64,000 nt of DNA from Agrobacterium vitis. Its GTDB lineage: Bacteria > Pseudomonadota > Alphaproteobacteria > Rhizobiales > Rhizobiaceae. Shown here piece after piece: positions 50,148-60,346 of the stretch. Where the stretch lies: contig NZ_JACXXJ020000005.1 of NCBI RefSeq assembly GCF_014926405.1, positions 3,515,001 through 3,579,000 on the forward strand. The letters run 5' to 3'. The position numbers were made by a program, and so were the translations under genes. Position 1 is the first letter of the stretch. The number at the start of each line of letters is the position of its first letter. The notes under the pieces are model-generated. The model searched no databases. It was not told the origin of the DNA and saw only the letters and a list, made by a program, of their open reading frames with translations.

Positions 50148-52406
50148 ATGGATATGAACGAAATCAAAGAGATCTTTTTCCAGGAATGCGAGGAACAGCT
50201 CGCGGAACTGGAATCCGGTCTTCTGAAAATGAACGATGGGGATCGTGACCCGGAGACGGTGAATGCTGTTTTCCGAGCTGTTCATTCCATCAAAGGAGGC
50301 GCAGGCGCGTTTGGTCTCGACGATCTCGTTGCCTTCGCTCACGTTTTTGAGACGACCCTTGATTGCGTTCGATCCAATAAGCTGGAACCGGGCATTGAAG
50401 TCATGAAGGTCATGCTCAAGTCGGCCGACGTGCTCGCCGACCTGACCAATGCTTCTCGTGACGGCGGCAGCGTCGATCCGTCTCGTTCAAGCGGCCTTGT
50501 CAAGGAATTGGAAGCGCTTGCCAAGGGTGAAGTACCTTCGTCGTCATCCGCCACAGCGGCAGCACCTGCTCCAAAGGCGGCTGCCAAGCCTGCACCTGCG
50601 CCAGCAGCCACGGATGACAGCGGTTTTGCACCCGTTCCATTCTCCTTTGACGATTTTGCCGACGAAGAGCCTCCCATTGTGTCTCCTCCGCTTGAAGTGA
50701 CCTTCAAGCCGCGCCGGGATCTCTATGCCAAGGGCAATGACGCCACGCTTTTGCTGCGTGATCTGTCGCGCATCGGCGAAGTCAGCCTGAACTGCAATGT
50801 AAGCGCCGTTCCGACGCTGGAATCCATGGATCCTGAGGAGGCCTACTTCTCTTGGAAAATCCTGGTGAAGAGCGAAAAAGGCGAAGAAGGCGTTCGGACT
50901 GTTTTCGAGTTTGCCGAATGGGATTGCGAACTGGAAATCAAGGAACAGGAAGCGACTGTTGCTGAAGGGAGTGATGAGCTGCCGATGGTACCGGTGCCGT
51001 TCGATCTGTCCGCGCTGGACGACGATAGCGCCGCTGAAGAAGTTGACGATAGCGCCGTCGACTTGATCGCCGAGGCCGTGGAAGCCGCCGATACCGCAAC
51101 CAAAGTGGTCAGTGCCGTCAGGGAGAAGAGAGAATCTCCAGCCGCCGCTGCTGCCGCTGCCGCAGCCGCCGCGCAAAACCAGTCTGCTGCTTCGGCTGCC
51201 GGGCAAACGATCCGCGTTGATCTCGATCGCGTCGACCGCCTGATCAACCTGGTGGGCGAGCTTGTCATCAACCAGGCCATGTTGTCGCAGAGCGTCATCG
51301 AAAATGACACCAACGGCACATCGTCGATCAATATGGGCCTCGAAGAGCTGCAACAGCTCACCCGCGAGATCCAGGATTCGGTCATGGCGATCCGTGCTCA
51401 GCCGGTCAAGCCGGTGTTCCAGCGCATGTCGCGTATCGTGCGCGAAGTTGCTGATATGGTTGGAAAATCGATCCGTCTGGTCACCGAAGGTGAGAACACC
51501 GAAGTGGACAAGACGGTCATCGACAAACTGGCCGAACCGCTGACCCACATGATCCGTAATGCCGTTGACCATGGTATCGAAACCCCCGAAAAGCGTAGTG
51601 CCGCCGGCAAGAACCCGGAAGGCACGGTCAAGCTGACGGCAAAGCACCGGTCTGGCCGCATCGTGATCGAATTGGTCGACGATGGCGCCGGTATCAACCG
51701 CGAACGGGTCCGCCAGAAGGCTATCGACAACGATATCATCGCTGCCGACGCCAATCTCTCCGACGAGGAAATCGACAATCTGATTTTCATGCCGGGCTTT
51801 TCGACGGCGGACAAGATTTCCGACATTTCCGGCCGCGGCGTTGGCATGGACGTGGTCAAGCGGTCCATCCAGGCATTGGGCGGGCGCATCTCCATCAGCT
51901 CGCGCCCCGGTCAGGGCTCGACTTTCACCATGAGCTTGCCGCTGACACTGGCGGTTCTGGATGGCATGGTCGTTACCGTTGCTGGCCAGACGCTTGTCGT
52001 TCCTTTGACGGCTATCGTTGAAACCTTGCAGCCGGAAGCCCAGAATATCCATTCCTTCGGGGCCAACCAGCGGCTGATTTCGATCCGCAACAGCTTCTGC
52101 CCATTGGTGGATGTCGGTCGGATTCTGAATTTCCGGTCAGTCCAGGCTAACCCGATCGATGGTGTTGCTCTGCTGGTCGAATCGGAAGGTGGCGGTCAGC
52201 GCGCCTTGATGGTCGATGCCATCCAGGGTCAGCGCCAGGTGGTCATCAAGAGCCTTGAGGCTAACTATACGCATGTGCCCGGCATCGCCGCGGCAACCAT
52301 TCTGGGCGATGGCCGCGTGGCTCTGATCCTGGATGTGGATGCTGTCGTCGCTGCCTCGCGCGGTCAGTCTCTCAAGCAGGAAATGTCGTTAGCCGTCGCA
52401 GGATAG
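50148..52406 (+). CDS. cheA: Chemotaxis histidine kinase CheA
   Basis: The receptor-controlled kinase. In 752 residues: the P1 phosphotransfer domain with His46 in [15 protein letters not shown]; a linker rich in Ala/Pro; a P2-like region (about 180-270); a second linker with 11 consecutive alanines (332-342); the P3 dimerisation domain ([18 protein letters not shown]); the P4 ATPase with [12 protein letters not shown] (N box), DDGAGI, GFST and GRGVGMDVV (G boxes); and the CheW-like P5 domain at the C-terminus. It lies 15 bp after cheY1 and 4 bp before cheW. Confidence 0.97.
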   Translation: MDMNEIKEIFFQECEEQLAELESGLLKMNDGDRDPETVNAVFRAVHSIKGGAGAFGLDDLVAFAHVFETTLDCVRSNKLEPGIEVMKVMLKSADVLADLTNASRDGGSVDPSRSSGLVKELEALAKGEVPSSSSATAAAPAPKAAAKPAPAPAATDDSGFAPVPFSFDDFADEEPPIVSPPLEVTFKPRRDLYAKGNDATLLLRDLSRIGEVSLNCNVSAVPTLESMDPEEAYFSWKILVKSEKGEEGVRTVFEFAEWDCELEIKEQEATVAEGSDELPMVPVPFDLSALDDDSAAEEVDDSAVDLIAEAVEAADTATKVVSAVREKRESPAAAAAAAAAAAQNQSAASAAGQTIRVDLDRVDRLINLVGELVINQAMLSQSVIENDTNGTSSINMGLEELQQLTREIQDSVMAIRAQPVKPVFQRMSRIVREVADMVGKSIRLVTEGENTEVDKTVIDKLAEPLTHMIRNAVDHGIETPEKRSAAGKNPEGTVKLTAKHRSGRIVIELVDDGAGINRERVRQKAIDNDIIAADANLSDEEIDNLIFMPGFSTADKISDISGRGVGMDVVKRSIQALGGRISISSRPGQGSTFTMSLPLTLAVLDGMVVTVAGQTLVVPLTAIVETLQPEAQNIHSFGANQRLISIRNSFCPLVDVGRILNFRSVQANPIDGVALLVESEGGGQRALMVDAIQGQRQVVIKSLEANYTHVPGIAAATILGDGRVALILDVDAVVAASRGQSLKQEMSLAVAG

Positions 52407-52410
52407 TTTT

Positions 52411-52878
52411 ATGTCGAATGCGGTCAAAAATCTGGTTCAGGGAAATCGCGAGTTGATCGCGTTTCGCATCGGTGATCAGGAGTTTTGCGTCAACATCATG
52501 CAGGTGCGGGAAATCCGTGGATGGACCCCCGCAACGCCGTTGCCGCAGTCTCCTCATTACGTGATGGGCGTGATCAACCTGCGCGGCGCAGTCTTGCCGA
52601 TCGTCGATCTGGCGATCAGGCTCGGGCTGAAGCGGACAGAACCGACAGTCCGGCATGTGATTATCGTGGTCCAGACCAGGACCAAGGTCGTCGGCCTGCT
52701 GGTGGATGCCGTGTCCGACGTACTGAGCGTGACAGATGAGACAATCCAACCGACACCTGAGGTCTCGTCTGATCTCGAGCGTCAATACGCAAGAGGCATC
52801 CTCGCCATTGACAAACGGATGATCTGTTTGATTGAGCTGGCGGGCCTTTTCTCTGAAACTGAAAGCGAAGCGGCATGA
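52411..52878 (+). CDS. cheW: Chemotaxis coupling protein CheW (che operon copy)
   Basis: A 155-residue CheW with [49 protein letters not shown] and [12 protein letters not shown]. It links receptors to CheA. This position between cheA and cheR is found in Sinorhizobium; in Agrobacterium tumefaciens, as I recall, cheW lies outside the operon. Its stop overlaps the cheR start by four bases. Confidence 0.95.
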   Translation: MSNAVKNLVQGNRELIAFRIGDQEFCVNIMQVREIRGWTPATPLPQSPHYVMGVINLRGAVLPIVDLAIRLGLKRTEPTVRHVIIVVQTRTKVVGLLVDAVSDVLSVTDETIQPTPEVSSDLERQYARGILAIDKRMICLIELAGLFSETESEAA

Positions 52879-53783
52879 CATCGACCTTTTCTGCGCATAG
52901 CCGGCAATCGGACGACGAGATCATGGCCAGTGGCGAATACCCGTTGACCCGTCGCGATCTCAACGAAATTGCTGCGATGATCTATGCCGATGCCGGGATT
53001 GCGTTGAACGATTCCAAGGCTTCCCTTGTCTATTCGAGACTGTCGAAGCATATTCGCAATCTTGGATTGCGTGGCTTTCGGGAGTATTGCGCGCTCGTGT
53101 CGTCCCAGGAGGGGGCCGGGGCGCGACGTGAAATGTTGTCGCATCTGACAACGAATTTCACCCGGTTCTTTCGTGAGAACCATCACTTCGATCATTTGCG
53201 CACCGAGGTTCTGCCGGGGTTGATCAACCGCGCCAAGGCTGGCGGCCGCGTGCGGATCTGGTCTGCCGCCTGTTCCGATGGGCAGGAGCCCTATTCCATC
53301 GCCCTGACGGTCCTGTCCTTGATGCCGAATGCCGCCGATTACGATTTCAGGATATTGGCAACGGATATCGATCCGAAGATCCTGGCGCTGGCCCGGGCCG
53401 GAGCCTATGACGAAACGGCGCTGGAAACCGTGAGCCCGGCCATGCGCAAGCAATGGTTCCGCGATGTCGATGTCGGTGGACGCCGGAAATTCCAGGTCGA
53501 TGACCGGGTCAAGAAGCTGATCACCTTCAACGAGCTTAACCTGATGGCGCAATGGCCGATCAAAGGACCCTTCGACGTGATCTTCTGCCGCAATGTGGTG
53601 ATCTATTTCGATGAGCCCACCCAGGTGAAGATCTGGTCGCGGTTTGCCGGGCTTCTGCCGGAGGGTGGTCATCTTTATATCGGCCACTCCGAGCGGGTAT
53701 CTGGCGATCCGAAGAACCTTTTCGATAATATCGGTATCACCACGTACAAATATACCGGCAAGACCGGAGGGCGCAAAGCATGA
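52875..53783 (+). CDS. cheR: Chemoreceptor glutamate methyltransferase CheR
   Basis: Methylates glutamates in receptor signalling helices using S-adenosylmethionine. The 302 residues have the N-terminal helical domain (about 20-90), the conserved [13 protein letters not shown] loop, SAM-binding [17 protein letters not shown], and [18 protein letters not shown]. The receptors in this window lack a clear CheR-tethering pentapeptide, which suggests direct recognition. Coupled by four-base overlaps to cheW and cheB. Confidence 0.96.
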   Translation: MTSTFSAHSRQSDDEIMASGEYPLTRRDLNEIAAMIYADAGIALNDSKASLVYSRLSKHIRNLGLRGFREYCALVSSQEGAGARREMLSHLTTNFTRFFRENHHFDHLRTEVLPGLINRAKAGGRVRIWSAACSDGQEPYSIALTVLSLMPNAADYDFRILATDIDPKILALARAGAYDETALETVSPAMRKQWFRDVDVGGRRKFQVDDRVKKLITFNELNLMAQWPIKGPFDVIFCRNVVIYFDEPTQVKIWSRFAGLLPEGGHLYIGHSERVSGDPKNLFDNIGITTYKYTGKTGGRKA

Positions 53784-54817
53784 TATCAGCCGCTCGCGTT
53801 CTTGTCGTCGATGACAGCCCAACTATGCGGGGACTGATCACCGCCGTTCTCAATTCCGATCCGGAAGTCAGCGTCATTGGTCAGGCCAAGGATGCCATGG
53901 AGGCCCGCGCCGCCATCAAGCAGCTGAACCCGGATGTGGTGACGCTCGATATTGAAATGCCAAACATGAATGGTTTGGAATTTCTCGAAAAGATCATGCG
54001 GCTGCGGCCGATGCCTGTCATCATGGTTTCGACCATGACCCATCGCGGAGCTGAAGCGACGCTGGCTGCCTTGGAAATTGGCGCATTCGACTGTGTCGGC
54101 AAGCCGATGCCGGGTGAGGCCCGTCCGTTCGGCGATCTTGCCGAGAAGGTCAAAGCTGCGGCTCGCTCCCAGCGCCGGCAGATCATGCAGGCGGCGCCTG
54201 TTGCCACGCCTGCGGCCGATTTTCGGGTGGGTCGCAAAATCGTGGCGATCGGTTCTTCGACAGGGGGTGTTGAAGCGCTGATAGCCGTGTTGCAGAAGTT
54301 TCCACCTAATTGCCCGCCGACGGTGATTACCCAACATATGCCGCCGACATTTACCAAGAGTTTTGCGGAGCGGCTGAACCGACTCTGCGCTCCGGTGGTA
54401 GAGGAAGCAACTGACGGTGCCAGATTGCAGATCGGCAAGATCTATCTGGCCCCTGGTGGAGAACGGCATCTGCAAGTGGTGAACGCATCCGCGCCCAGTT
54501 GCCGTTTGCTGGACACGCCCCCGGTCAACGGGCATCGGCCATCGGTCGATGTTCTCTTTGATTCGGTGGCGGAATTGGCTGGACGCAATGCTGTTGGCGT
54601 CATACTGACAGGTATGGGGCGCGATGGAGCGTCTGGATTGCTCAAAATGCGAAGTGCAGGCGCACGGACCATTGGGCAGAACGAAAAGACCTGTGTGGTC
54701 TATGGTATGCCTCGCGTTGCCCATGAACTGGGTGCCGTCGAGCATCAATTGCCGCTTGGCTCAATCGGCGAAGAAATTCTCAAACTCACGGCCGCACGGA
54801 AAGAAGGTTATGAATAA
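53780..54817 (+). CDS. cheB: Chemotaxis methylesterase/response regulator CheB
   Basis: Removes receptor methyl groups when phosphorylated. The 345-residue protein has an N-terminal receiver with Asp11-Asp12 and phosphoacceptor Asp57 ([12 protein letters not shown]), a linker, and the methylesterase domain with catalytic Ser in [12 protein letters not shown], His in [13 protein letters not shown], and the final Asp in [13 protein letters not shown]. It overlaps cheR by four bases and cheY2 by one. Confidence 0.97.
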   Translation: MISAARVLVVDDSPTMRGLITAVLNSDPEVSVIGQAKDAMEARAAIKQLNPDVVTLDIEMPNMNGLEFLEKIMRLRPMPVIMVSTMTHRGAEATLAALEIGAFDCVGKPMPGEARPFGDLAEKVKAAARSQRRQIMQAAPVATPAADFRVGRKIVAIGSSTGGVEALIAVLQKFPPNCPPTVITQHMPPTFTKSFAERLNRLCAPVVEEATDGARLQIGKIYLAPGGERHLQVVNASAPSCRLLDTPPVNGHRPSVDVLFDSVAELAGRNAVGVILTGMGRDGASGLLKMRSAGARTIGQNEKTCVVYGMPRVAHELGAVEHQLPLGSIGEEILKLTAARKEGYE

Positions 54818-55206
54818 TGTCAATAGCTGAAAAAATTAAGGTCCTGATAGTGGACGACCAGGTGACCAGCCGCTTGCTTTTAAGCGATGCGCTGACACAG
54901 CTGGGTTTCAAGCAGATCACGGCTGCCGGCGACGGTGAGCAGGGGATGAAGATCATGGCTCAACAGCCTCATCATCTGGTGATCTCTGATTTCAACATGC
55001 CCAAGATGGACGGTCTCGGTCTTCTCCAGGCTGTTCGCGCCAATCCTGCCACCAAGAAGGCAGCGTTCATCATTCTCACTGCGCAAGGGGATCGGGCGCT
55101 GGTGCAGAAGGCGGCGCAATTGGGTGCCAATAACGTCCTCGCCAAGCCGTTTACCATCGAAAAGATGAAGGCGGCCATTGAAGCTGTTTTCGGAGCATTA
55201 AAATGA
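54817..55206 (+). CDS. cheY2: Chemotaxis response regulator CheY2
   Basis: A 129-residue single receiver with Asp13-Asp14 ([12 protein letters not shown]), phosphoacceptor Asp58 ([13 protein letters not shown]), Thr in [10 protein letters not shown] and Lys in [11 protein letters not shown]. By comparison with Sinorhizobium, the second CheY is the one that slows or stops the motor. Its TAATG and ATGA overlaps join it to cheB and cheD. Confidence 0.95.
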   Translation: MSIAEKIKVLIVDDQVTSRLLLSDALTQLGFKQITAAGDGEQGMKIMAQQPHHLVISDFNMPKMDGLGLLQAVRANPATKKAAFIILTAQGDRALVQKAAQLGANNVLAKPFTIEKMKAAIEAVFGALK

Positions 55207-55757
55207 GTGACGAAGCTGCGGCTCGCAGGGTCCATATTATTCAAGGTGAATACAAGGTTGTCAGCGACCCGAATGTGGTGCTTTCAACTATCCTGGGTTC
55301 CTGCGTGGCTGCATGCATACGTGATCCCATTGCCGGTGTCGGCGGTATGAACCATTTCCTCTTGCCGGGCTCTGCCAATCCCGGCATGGGAGGCGGGGAT
55401 GCCACGCGCTATGGCGTCCATCTGATGGAATTGCTGATCAACGGCCTCTTGAAGAAGGGCGCGCGGCGCGATCGTCTGGAAGCCAAGATTTTCGGAGGCG
55501 CCAAGACGATTGCGACGTTTTCGAATGTCGGCGAACAGAATGCTGCCTTTGCTGCGCAGTTTCTGAAAGATGAAGGCATCAAGGTGGTTGGTTCTTCAAC
55601 GGGCGGCGAGCATGGCCGCAAGCTGGAATTCTGGCCGATCAGCGGTCGTGCCCGCCAGTATCCTCTGACAGGAGCGGAAACGCAAAAGACTGTGGCCATG
55701 GAACAGCGGCCGGTCAAAGTGCAAAAGCCGGTGGAAAGCTCGATCGAGTTTTTTTAA
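55203..55757 (+). CDS. cheD: Chemoreceptor glutamine deamidase CheD
   Basis: Deamidates receptor glutamines. The 184-residue protein shows catalytic Cys34 in [15 protein letters not shown], His51 in [10 protein letters not shown], and the later conserved KIFGGAKTI and [10 protein letters not shown] segments. It is the last gene in the tightly overlapping part of the operon; a 307-bp gap follows. Confidence 0.94.
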   Translation: MSDEAAARRVHIIQGEYKVVSDPNVVLSTILGSCVAACIRDPIAGVGGMNHFLLPGSANPGMGGGDATRYGVHLMELLINGLLKKGARRDRLEAKIFGGAKTIATFSNVGEQNAAFAAQFLKDEGIKVVGSSTGGEHGRKLEFWPISGRARQYPLTGAETQKTVAMEQRPVKVQKPVESSIEFF

Positions 55758-56064
55758 CGGTTCCGTTCTTTCACAGGCAATCCATATTGATCAAAGTTGC
55801 GTAACGATTTTGAAGGACAATCTAAGGTATGTGATGCGGCTGACGGCACGATGTATTCGAGCAAGGCTGGCATGAAATGAATGACCATCCGAACCCTGTT
55901 TGCGGTTTCGGATGAGCGGAACGGACAACCCCTCGCTCGTTTATGCAAGCTCAGGGCGGGACTGAACAAAAAGCATAAATGGAGCGTGCCGCACGGCTTT
56001 TGCCCGTGGTGGGTTCCAGGAGAACAGAACTGCGAAGCCTGAGTCAGTATTGGAGGCCACGAGC
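55758..56064. other. Gap between cheD and cheT
   Basis: About 307 bp within the che operon. There is no clear hairpin terminator, so read-through into cheT is possible, and no reading frame that looks like a gene. Only the GGAGG ribosome site of cheT (56052-56056) is obvious. Confidence 0.5.
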
Positions 56065-56421
56065 GTGGAAGAATCACTACCTGAAATTCTGATGCGTGTT
56101 GTGACGGAACTTCACGACGTTGCCTATCTGATCGAGCGGGTCGAGCCGCAATTGCTGGAACTGGGTGGCTCAAAGGCGTTGGAATCGGCTGAAACGCTGA
56201 AAGTCTTGCAAGGTATCGATCTCGCCGTGCAGAAATCGCGCGGGTTGGCTGAATTTATCGATACCATTACGGCGGATGTGTCTGACGACTGGAAAGTGGA
56301 CATGACGACGGCGCTCAGCCTCGTCAAGCTGGCCGAAATGCAGAAGGCACTGGGCGATGGTTTGCGCCATGGCCATTCGCAGCCTCTCAGCAAAGCTGCG
56401 GGCGATTTCGATTTTTTCTGA
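56065..56421 (+). CDS. cheT: CheT, CheZ-like phosphatase candidate (orf10 of the rhizobial che operon)
   Basis: A small helical protein of 118 residues. I start at GTG 56065 because GGAGG lies 8 nt upstream; an in-frame TTG at 56050 would place the ribosome site inside the gene. The helix KVLQGIDLAVQKSRGL contains Asp52-x3-Gln56, the D-x-x-x-Q motif by which CheZ enters the CheY active site, and the C-terminal DFDFF is acidic and aromatic. The position after cheD equals orf10/cheT of Sinorhizobium and Agrobacterium. A phosphatase role is inferred from the motif. Confidence 0.75.
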   Translation: MEESLPEILMRVVTELHDVAYLIERVEPQLLELGGSKALESAETLKVLQGIDLAVQKSRGLAEFIDTITADVSDDWKVDMTTALSLVKLAEMQKALGDGLRHGHSQPLSKAAGDFDFF

Positions 56422-56438
56422 TCTCTGCAAGCCCCGAG

Positions 56439-56499
56439 AGAGCATTTCCAGCAAAAGTGCGAGGCGGTTTGCCCCCGCAAATGTCTAGAAATGAAGAGA
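56439..56499. repeat. Dispersed intergenic repeat of rhizobial type
   Basis: The stretch starts AGAGCATTTCCAGCAAAAGT, continues with a GCGGTTT core, and has a degraded inverted end (CAAATGTCTAGAAATGAAG). It resembles, from memory, a repeat unit spread through Rhizobium and Agrobacterium intergenic regions. It sits between cheT and fliF. Confidence 0.4.
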
Positions 56500-56699
56500 A
56501 AGAATTTTTGTAATTCCATAAATACATAGATACTAAAGTGTTCAGGTCGCTCCTTTCCGGGGCGATCTTCGTTTTGGGACGTCCGTTTCCGCACACCGGG
56601 CTTCCTTCGCAGGCATCAGGAAACGCTCGCACAAGCTTCGCGTCCTAGGGTGACACTAGGCCAAAAGCCGTAACCTCATGTTTGACGGTGCGAGACAGA

Positions 56700-58388
56700 A
56701 TGAATCTGTTCAATCAACTACTCCAGGTCTTCAAGAACCTTTCGTCCTTGGGACCGACTAAACTATGGACCCTTGCGGGTGTTGGCGTCGTTTCGGTGGC
56801 GCTGGTTATCGGTGCGGCGTTTTTTATCAATAAGCCTGCCTTTGAGACCCTTTACGTTGGCCTCGAAGCGACAGACGTCAATCAAATCAGTATTGCGCTG
56901 GCTGAAGCGGGCGTTGGTTTCCAGACTGGCGCCGATGGCAAGAGCATTCAGGTCCAGGCCGGAATGACCGGCAAGGCCCGTTTGTTGCTGGCCGAACGCG
57001 GCCTGCCCAATAGCACCAATGCTGGCTACGAACTGTTCGATAATGTCGGCTCCCTGGGTCTGACATCCTTCATGCAGGAAGTGACCCGGGTGCGCGCCCT
57101 TGAGGGCGAGATTGCCAGGACGATCCAGCAGATCAACGGTATTGCAGCAGCCCGCGTGCATATCGTCATGCCGGATGTCGGGAATTTCCGGCGCGGCGCG
57201 CAGAAGCCAACGGCCTCGGTGATGATCAGAGCCGGCTCCGATGCCGGTCGCAAATCCGCAGCTTCGATCCGCCATCTGGTGGCTTCGGCTGTGCCGGGTC
57301 TTGAAATCGATGATGTCACCATTCTGGATTCGACCGGCCAGTTGCTGGCATCGGGCGATGAGACGGGCGGGGCTGCAAACCGGAATCTCGGCGTTGCCCA
57401 GTCGGTTCAACAGGAAATCGAATCGAACATCGACAAGGCCCTCGCACCTTTCCTCGGTATGGACAATTTCCGCTCCAGCGTTACGGCGCAGTTGAATACT
57501 GACCAGCAGCAGATCCAGGAAACGGTTTACGATCCTGAATCCAAGGTCGAACGCTCGACCCGTACAACCAAGGAAGCACAGAAGTCGCAGCAGCGGCAAT
57601 CCGATACCGCAGCGACCGTGGAGCAGAATATTCCGCAGGCAGCGCCGCAAGCGGGTGGTGCCGGTCCTGAATCGTCCGACCAGCAGGACAAGAAGGAAGA
57701 GCAGACCAACTACGAAATCAACAGCAAGACGATTGCCACCGTCAAGAATGGCTATACGCTGGACAAGCTTTCCGTGGCCGTTGTGGTCAACAAGCAGCGT
57801 ATCGCTACCATGGTCGGCGAGCCGGTCGATCAGGCCAAGATCGATGCCTATCTGGCGGAAATGCAGAAAATCGTCAAATCGGCTGCCGGGCTCGATGACA
57901 AACGCGGCGACGTGGTAACGCTGACGGCGATGGACTTCTTGGAGAATCAGCTGCTGAGCGAGGCTCCAACCGGACCCGGTGTGATGGAAATCCTCAGCCG
58001 CAACATGGCGGGTATTATCAACTCGCTTGCCTTCCTCGCTGTTGCCTTCCTTGTTGTCTGGATGGGCATTCGTCCGATGGTACGCTCGATGGGCGGCGGT
58101 GGGACTGCGGCGCTTGAGGGTGGCAGCGACGCTGTTGCCGGACTGGAACTGCCCGACTTCTCGCCCGGTCTTGATGCTGGTGCCGGTGGCGGCCTGATGG
58201 ATGGCTTTGGTTCCGACTTCGGCTTCGATAGCGCCGATGACGTCCTTGCCCTCGACAATGACCCGAATGGCGGCTTTAACCGCCGCGTCAAGGAAGGACC
58301 GGAACGGCGCCTGGCTCGTATGGTGGAAATCTCGGAAGAGCGCGCTGCCAAGATCCTGCGCAAATGGGCGGTCGAGAACGCAGCCTGA
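56700..58388 (+). CDS. fliF: Flagellar MS-ring protein FliF
   Basis: FliF forms the MS ring in the inner membrane, the foundation of the flagellar basal body. The 562-residue protein has an N-terminal membrane helix (about 24-44), the YscJ/FliF domain (FETLYVGLEATDVNQISIALAEAG, ALEGEIARTIQQINGIAAARVHIVMP), ring-building motifs (VPGLEIDDVTILDSTG), a Gln/Glu-rich variable loop (about 280-345), a second membrane helix (about 440-462), and a C-terminal FliG-binding tail with ERRLARMVEISEERAAKILRKW. ATG 56700 is chosen; the frame extends six codons upstream to a TTG. It ends with a terminator, so visN has its own promoter. Confidence 0.96.
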   Translation: MNLFNQLLQVFKNLSSLGPTKLWTLAGVGVVSVALVIGAAFFINKPAFETLYVGLEATDVNQISIALAEAGVGFQTGADGKSIQVQAGMTGKARLLLAERGLPNSTNAGYELFDNVGSLGLTSFMQEVTRVRALEGEIARTIQQINGIAAARVHIVMPDVGNFRRGAQKPTASVMIRAGSDAGRKSAASIRHLVASAVPGLEIDDVTILDSTGQLLASGDETGGAANRNLGVAQSVQQEIESNIDKALAPFLGMDNFRSSVTAQLNTDQQQIQETVYDPESKVERSTRTTKEAQKSQQRQSDTAATVEQNIPQAAPQAGGAGPESSDQQDKKEEQTNYEINSKTIATVKNGYTLDKLSVAVVVNKQRIATMVGEPVDQAKIDAYLAEMQKIVKSAAGLDDKRGDVVTLTAMDFLENQLLSEAPTGPGVMEILSRNMAGIINSLAFLAVAFLVVWMGIRPMVRSMGGGGTAALEGGSDAVAGLELPDFSPGLDAGAGGGLMDGFGSDFGFDSADDVLALDNDPNGGFNRRVKEGPERRLARMVEISEERAAKILRKWAVENAA

Positions 58389-58412
58389 TCCTTCAATCCA
58401 ATCGAATAGGAG

Positions 58413-58445
58413 AGCTGCGCTGGCGAAAGTTGGTGCAGCTTTTTT
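58413..58445 (+). terminator. Rho-independent terminator after fliF
   Basis: AGCTGC (58413-58418) pairs with GCAGCT (58435-58440), extended inward by G-T and C-G pairs, followed by TTTTTT (58440-58445). Confidence 0.8.
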
Positions 58446-58625
58446 GTATGGTGCGGATAAGCCACACCTTCTGTGCTAAACCCCGTAGCGTTTAGAAGTT
58501 ATTTACATACAATAACATTATGGTGATTCGGCATGTTTCGAATGACGCGCTTAACCAAGGAATGGGCGGCTTCCGTGGCAAAGCATATAGAGAGCTGGCC
58601 GTTCGTCCCTTGAAAGGGGAGCCTT

Positions 58626-59372
58626 ATGAGTGTCGAACTCCTTGAGCCTGGGGGCTATCAAGGGATCCGTAGCCAGAAGACGGCGAACAGGCCTGAAGGG
58701 CCCAGGTTGCGTGATGCGATGATCAGGCAGCTTTCCTCGGCAGCGTCCTCAGGAAAGCTTCGGGTAGCGATGCATATCCTGACCGACTATGCCGGAGCCT
58801 CGCACTATCTCCTGGCGCGATACGACCTTATTCAGGAACATGGGCTGGATTTCGTGGTGACGGCCGACTGGCCGTTCGATCTGGCGCGTGGGGTTGCCAC
58901 GGAATTGTCGGCTGCCTGTTCACGGGCCACCGAGCTTGAAAAATGCCTGGGTCTGTTGCAAGCCAAATTCGTGCTCCTGCCTGACGACCTGGAACTGCCC
59001 TTAGGGGCCAGCCGTCAATATTGCTCCGTCATGTTCAATGTTGGGCGCACACGGCTGGCGCTGGTCATGCTGCTTCCGGACGGATTCGTAATCTCGCCGG
59101 ACCGGTTGCGGGACGTGGGTTTGTTGGCAGCCTATTGCGTTAGCCTGTCGACGGGACGGTCGCAGAAAGCGGATCGTGATTTTGAGCTGACGGAACGCGA
59201 ATTGGAATGCCTGTTTTGGATTGCTGAAGGCAAGACAAGCGATGAAATAGCCACGATTCTGGGTATTTCCCGCAATACAATCAATAATTACATCACCAGT
59301 GTGATGCGCAAGACAGCTACGAAAACTCGCTCTGAAGCGATTGCCTACGCGGTTCGCAACAATCTGGTCTAA
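58626..59372 (+). CDS. visN: LuxR-family motility master regulator VisN
   Basis: VisN pairs with VisR to form the heteromeric master activator of flagellar, motility and chemotaxis genes in rhizobia, acting through Rem. The 248-residue protein has an N-terminal ligand-binding-like domain (about 25-170) and a C-terminal LuxR helix-turn-helix (ELTERELECLFWIAEGKTSDEIATILGISRNTINNYI). It has no receiver domain. AAAGGGGAG (58613-58621) is the ribosome site. It follows fliF after 237 bp and its terminator, and precedes visR by 134 bp. Confidence 0.92.
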   Translation: MSVELLEPGGYQGIRSQKTANRPEGPRLRDAMIRQLSSAASSGKLRVAMHILTDYAGASHYLLARYDLIQEHGLDFVVTADWPFDLARGVATELSAACSRATELEKCLGLLQAKFVLLPDDLELPLGASRQYCSVMFNVGRTRLALVMLLPDGFVISPDRLRDVGLLAAYCVSLSTGRSQKADRDFELTERELECLFWIAEGKTSDEIATILGISRNTINNYITSVMRKTATKTRSEAIAYAVRNNLV

Positions 59373-59418
59373 CGCCGACTGCCCTTCAAGTTGACGGTTG
59401 GCATTCTAATTCAGGATA

Positions 59419-59486
59419 TCTCAAGTCTTTGATGTCTTGAGACATCCACAACCACTTCAAGATGGAGATGCGTTCGCATCTTCAAG
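59419..59486. promoter_or_regulatory. Repeats and hairpins between visN and visR
   Basis: TCTCAAG (59419-59425) is inverted as CTTGAGA (59436-59442). A second hairpin GGAGATGCG/CGCATCTTC (59464-59472 with 59475-59483) is flanked by direct repeats CTTCAAG at 59455-59461 and 59480-59486. They may be a binding site controlling visR or an mRNA structure tuning VisR relative to VisN. Confidence 0.4.
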
Positions 59487-59506
59487 CGTTGGTATGAAAG
59501 GCAGCC

Positions 59507-60262
59507 ATGGCGTTTAATGCAGACATGTCGAGCGGCAGGACAGGATCGGCGGCAGATCTGAAAGCCCGGCTGGCTGCGAACCGGGGCGATATTTTTCCTC
59601 GGCTGATTGCCATGCAGAAGGCGATCAACGCCCGCAGCTTCGCGGTGTTTCGGGTGGCGGGTTCAGGCCTGCCGCGCAAACGCATGTTGCAATGCGAATG
59701 TGAGAGCTGGGCGGCTAGCGGCATGGTCGGCAGCTATAGCGACGCATTTGTGTCCTGCTACGGCGACCTTCTGCTGAGCCATATCGACGATTTGCTTCTG
59801 CCTTTGATGTGGAATGCCAAGGACAACGCCACATTCTGTATCAGCAGTGAGTTTGGGGCTTTCGTATCGCGCCTGCCTGCTGGCAATCTGCCGTTTTCGG
59901 GTGTTGCCTTTCCTGTCCGGCTGGGTGCCGTCGGCAATGGCTATGTCATCTTCGCATTAAACGGATCTGAGGATCTCGATAGTGATGTGATGATCGACAT
60001 GCATAATCGCAGCTGCAAGCTGATGATGGACATTCTGTCCCTGAGCGAGCGAAAAGTAGCGCCCTCCGAGGCGTTGAGCGACCGGGAAATCGCCTGCCTG
60101 CAATTGGCGGGCGACGGGCGGATCAGCGAAGAAATTGCCGAAAATCTCGGCCTCTCGGTCCATACCGTCAATGCTTACCTGGGCTCGGCGACGATCAAGC
60201 TTGATTCGGTCAACCGTATACAGGCAATCGCCAAGGCTATCAGGCTCGGCTATATCAACTGA
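59507..60262 (+). CDS. visR: LuxR-family motility master regulator VisR
   Basis: Partner of VisN. The 251-residue protein is built in the same way: a divergent N-terminal sensory domain (about 20-165) and a C-terminal LuxR HTH (ALSDREIACLQLAGDGRISEEIAENLGLSVHTVNAYLGSA). The pair lies directly downstream of fliF as in Sinorhizobium and Agrobacterium. It converges with the AI-2E-family gene, with no clear terminator in the 84-bp gap. Confidence 0.91.
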   Translation: MAFNADMSSGRTGSAADLKARLAANRGDIFPRLIAMQKAINARSFAVFRVAGSGLPRKRMLQCECESWAASGMVGSYSDAFVSCYGDLLLSHIDDLLLPLMWNAKDNATFCISSEFGAFVSRLPAGNLPFSGVAFPVRLGAVGNGYVIFALNGSEDLDSDVMIDMHNRSCKLMMDILSLSERKVAPSEALSDREIACLQLAGDGRISEEIAENLGLSVHTVNAYLGSATIKLDSVNRIQAIAKAIRLGYIN

Positions 60263-60346
60263 GTTTCTAAAAAGATTTCCCTGTCGGCTTCTTTGCCTGG
60301 CAGACATTCCCGAACCGGTTTGGCGGAAAGCGCTACCGAAGCGCGA

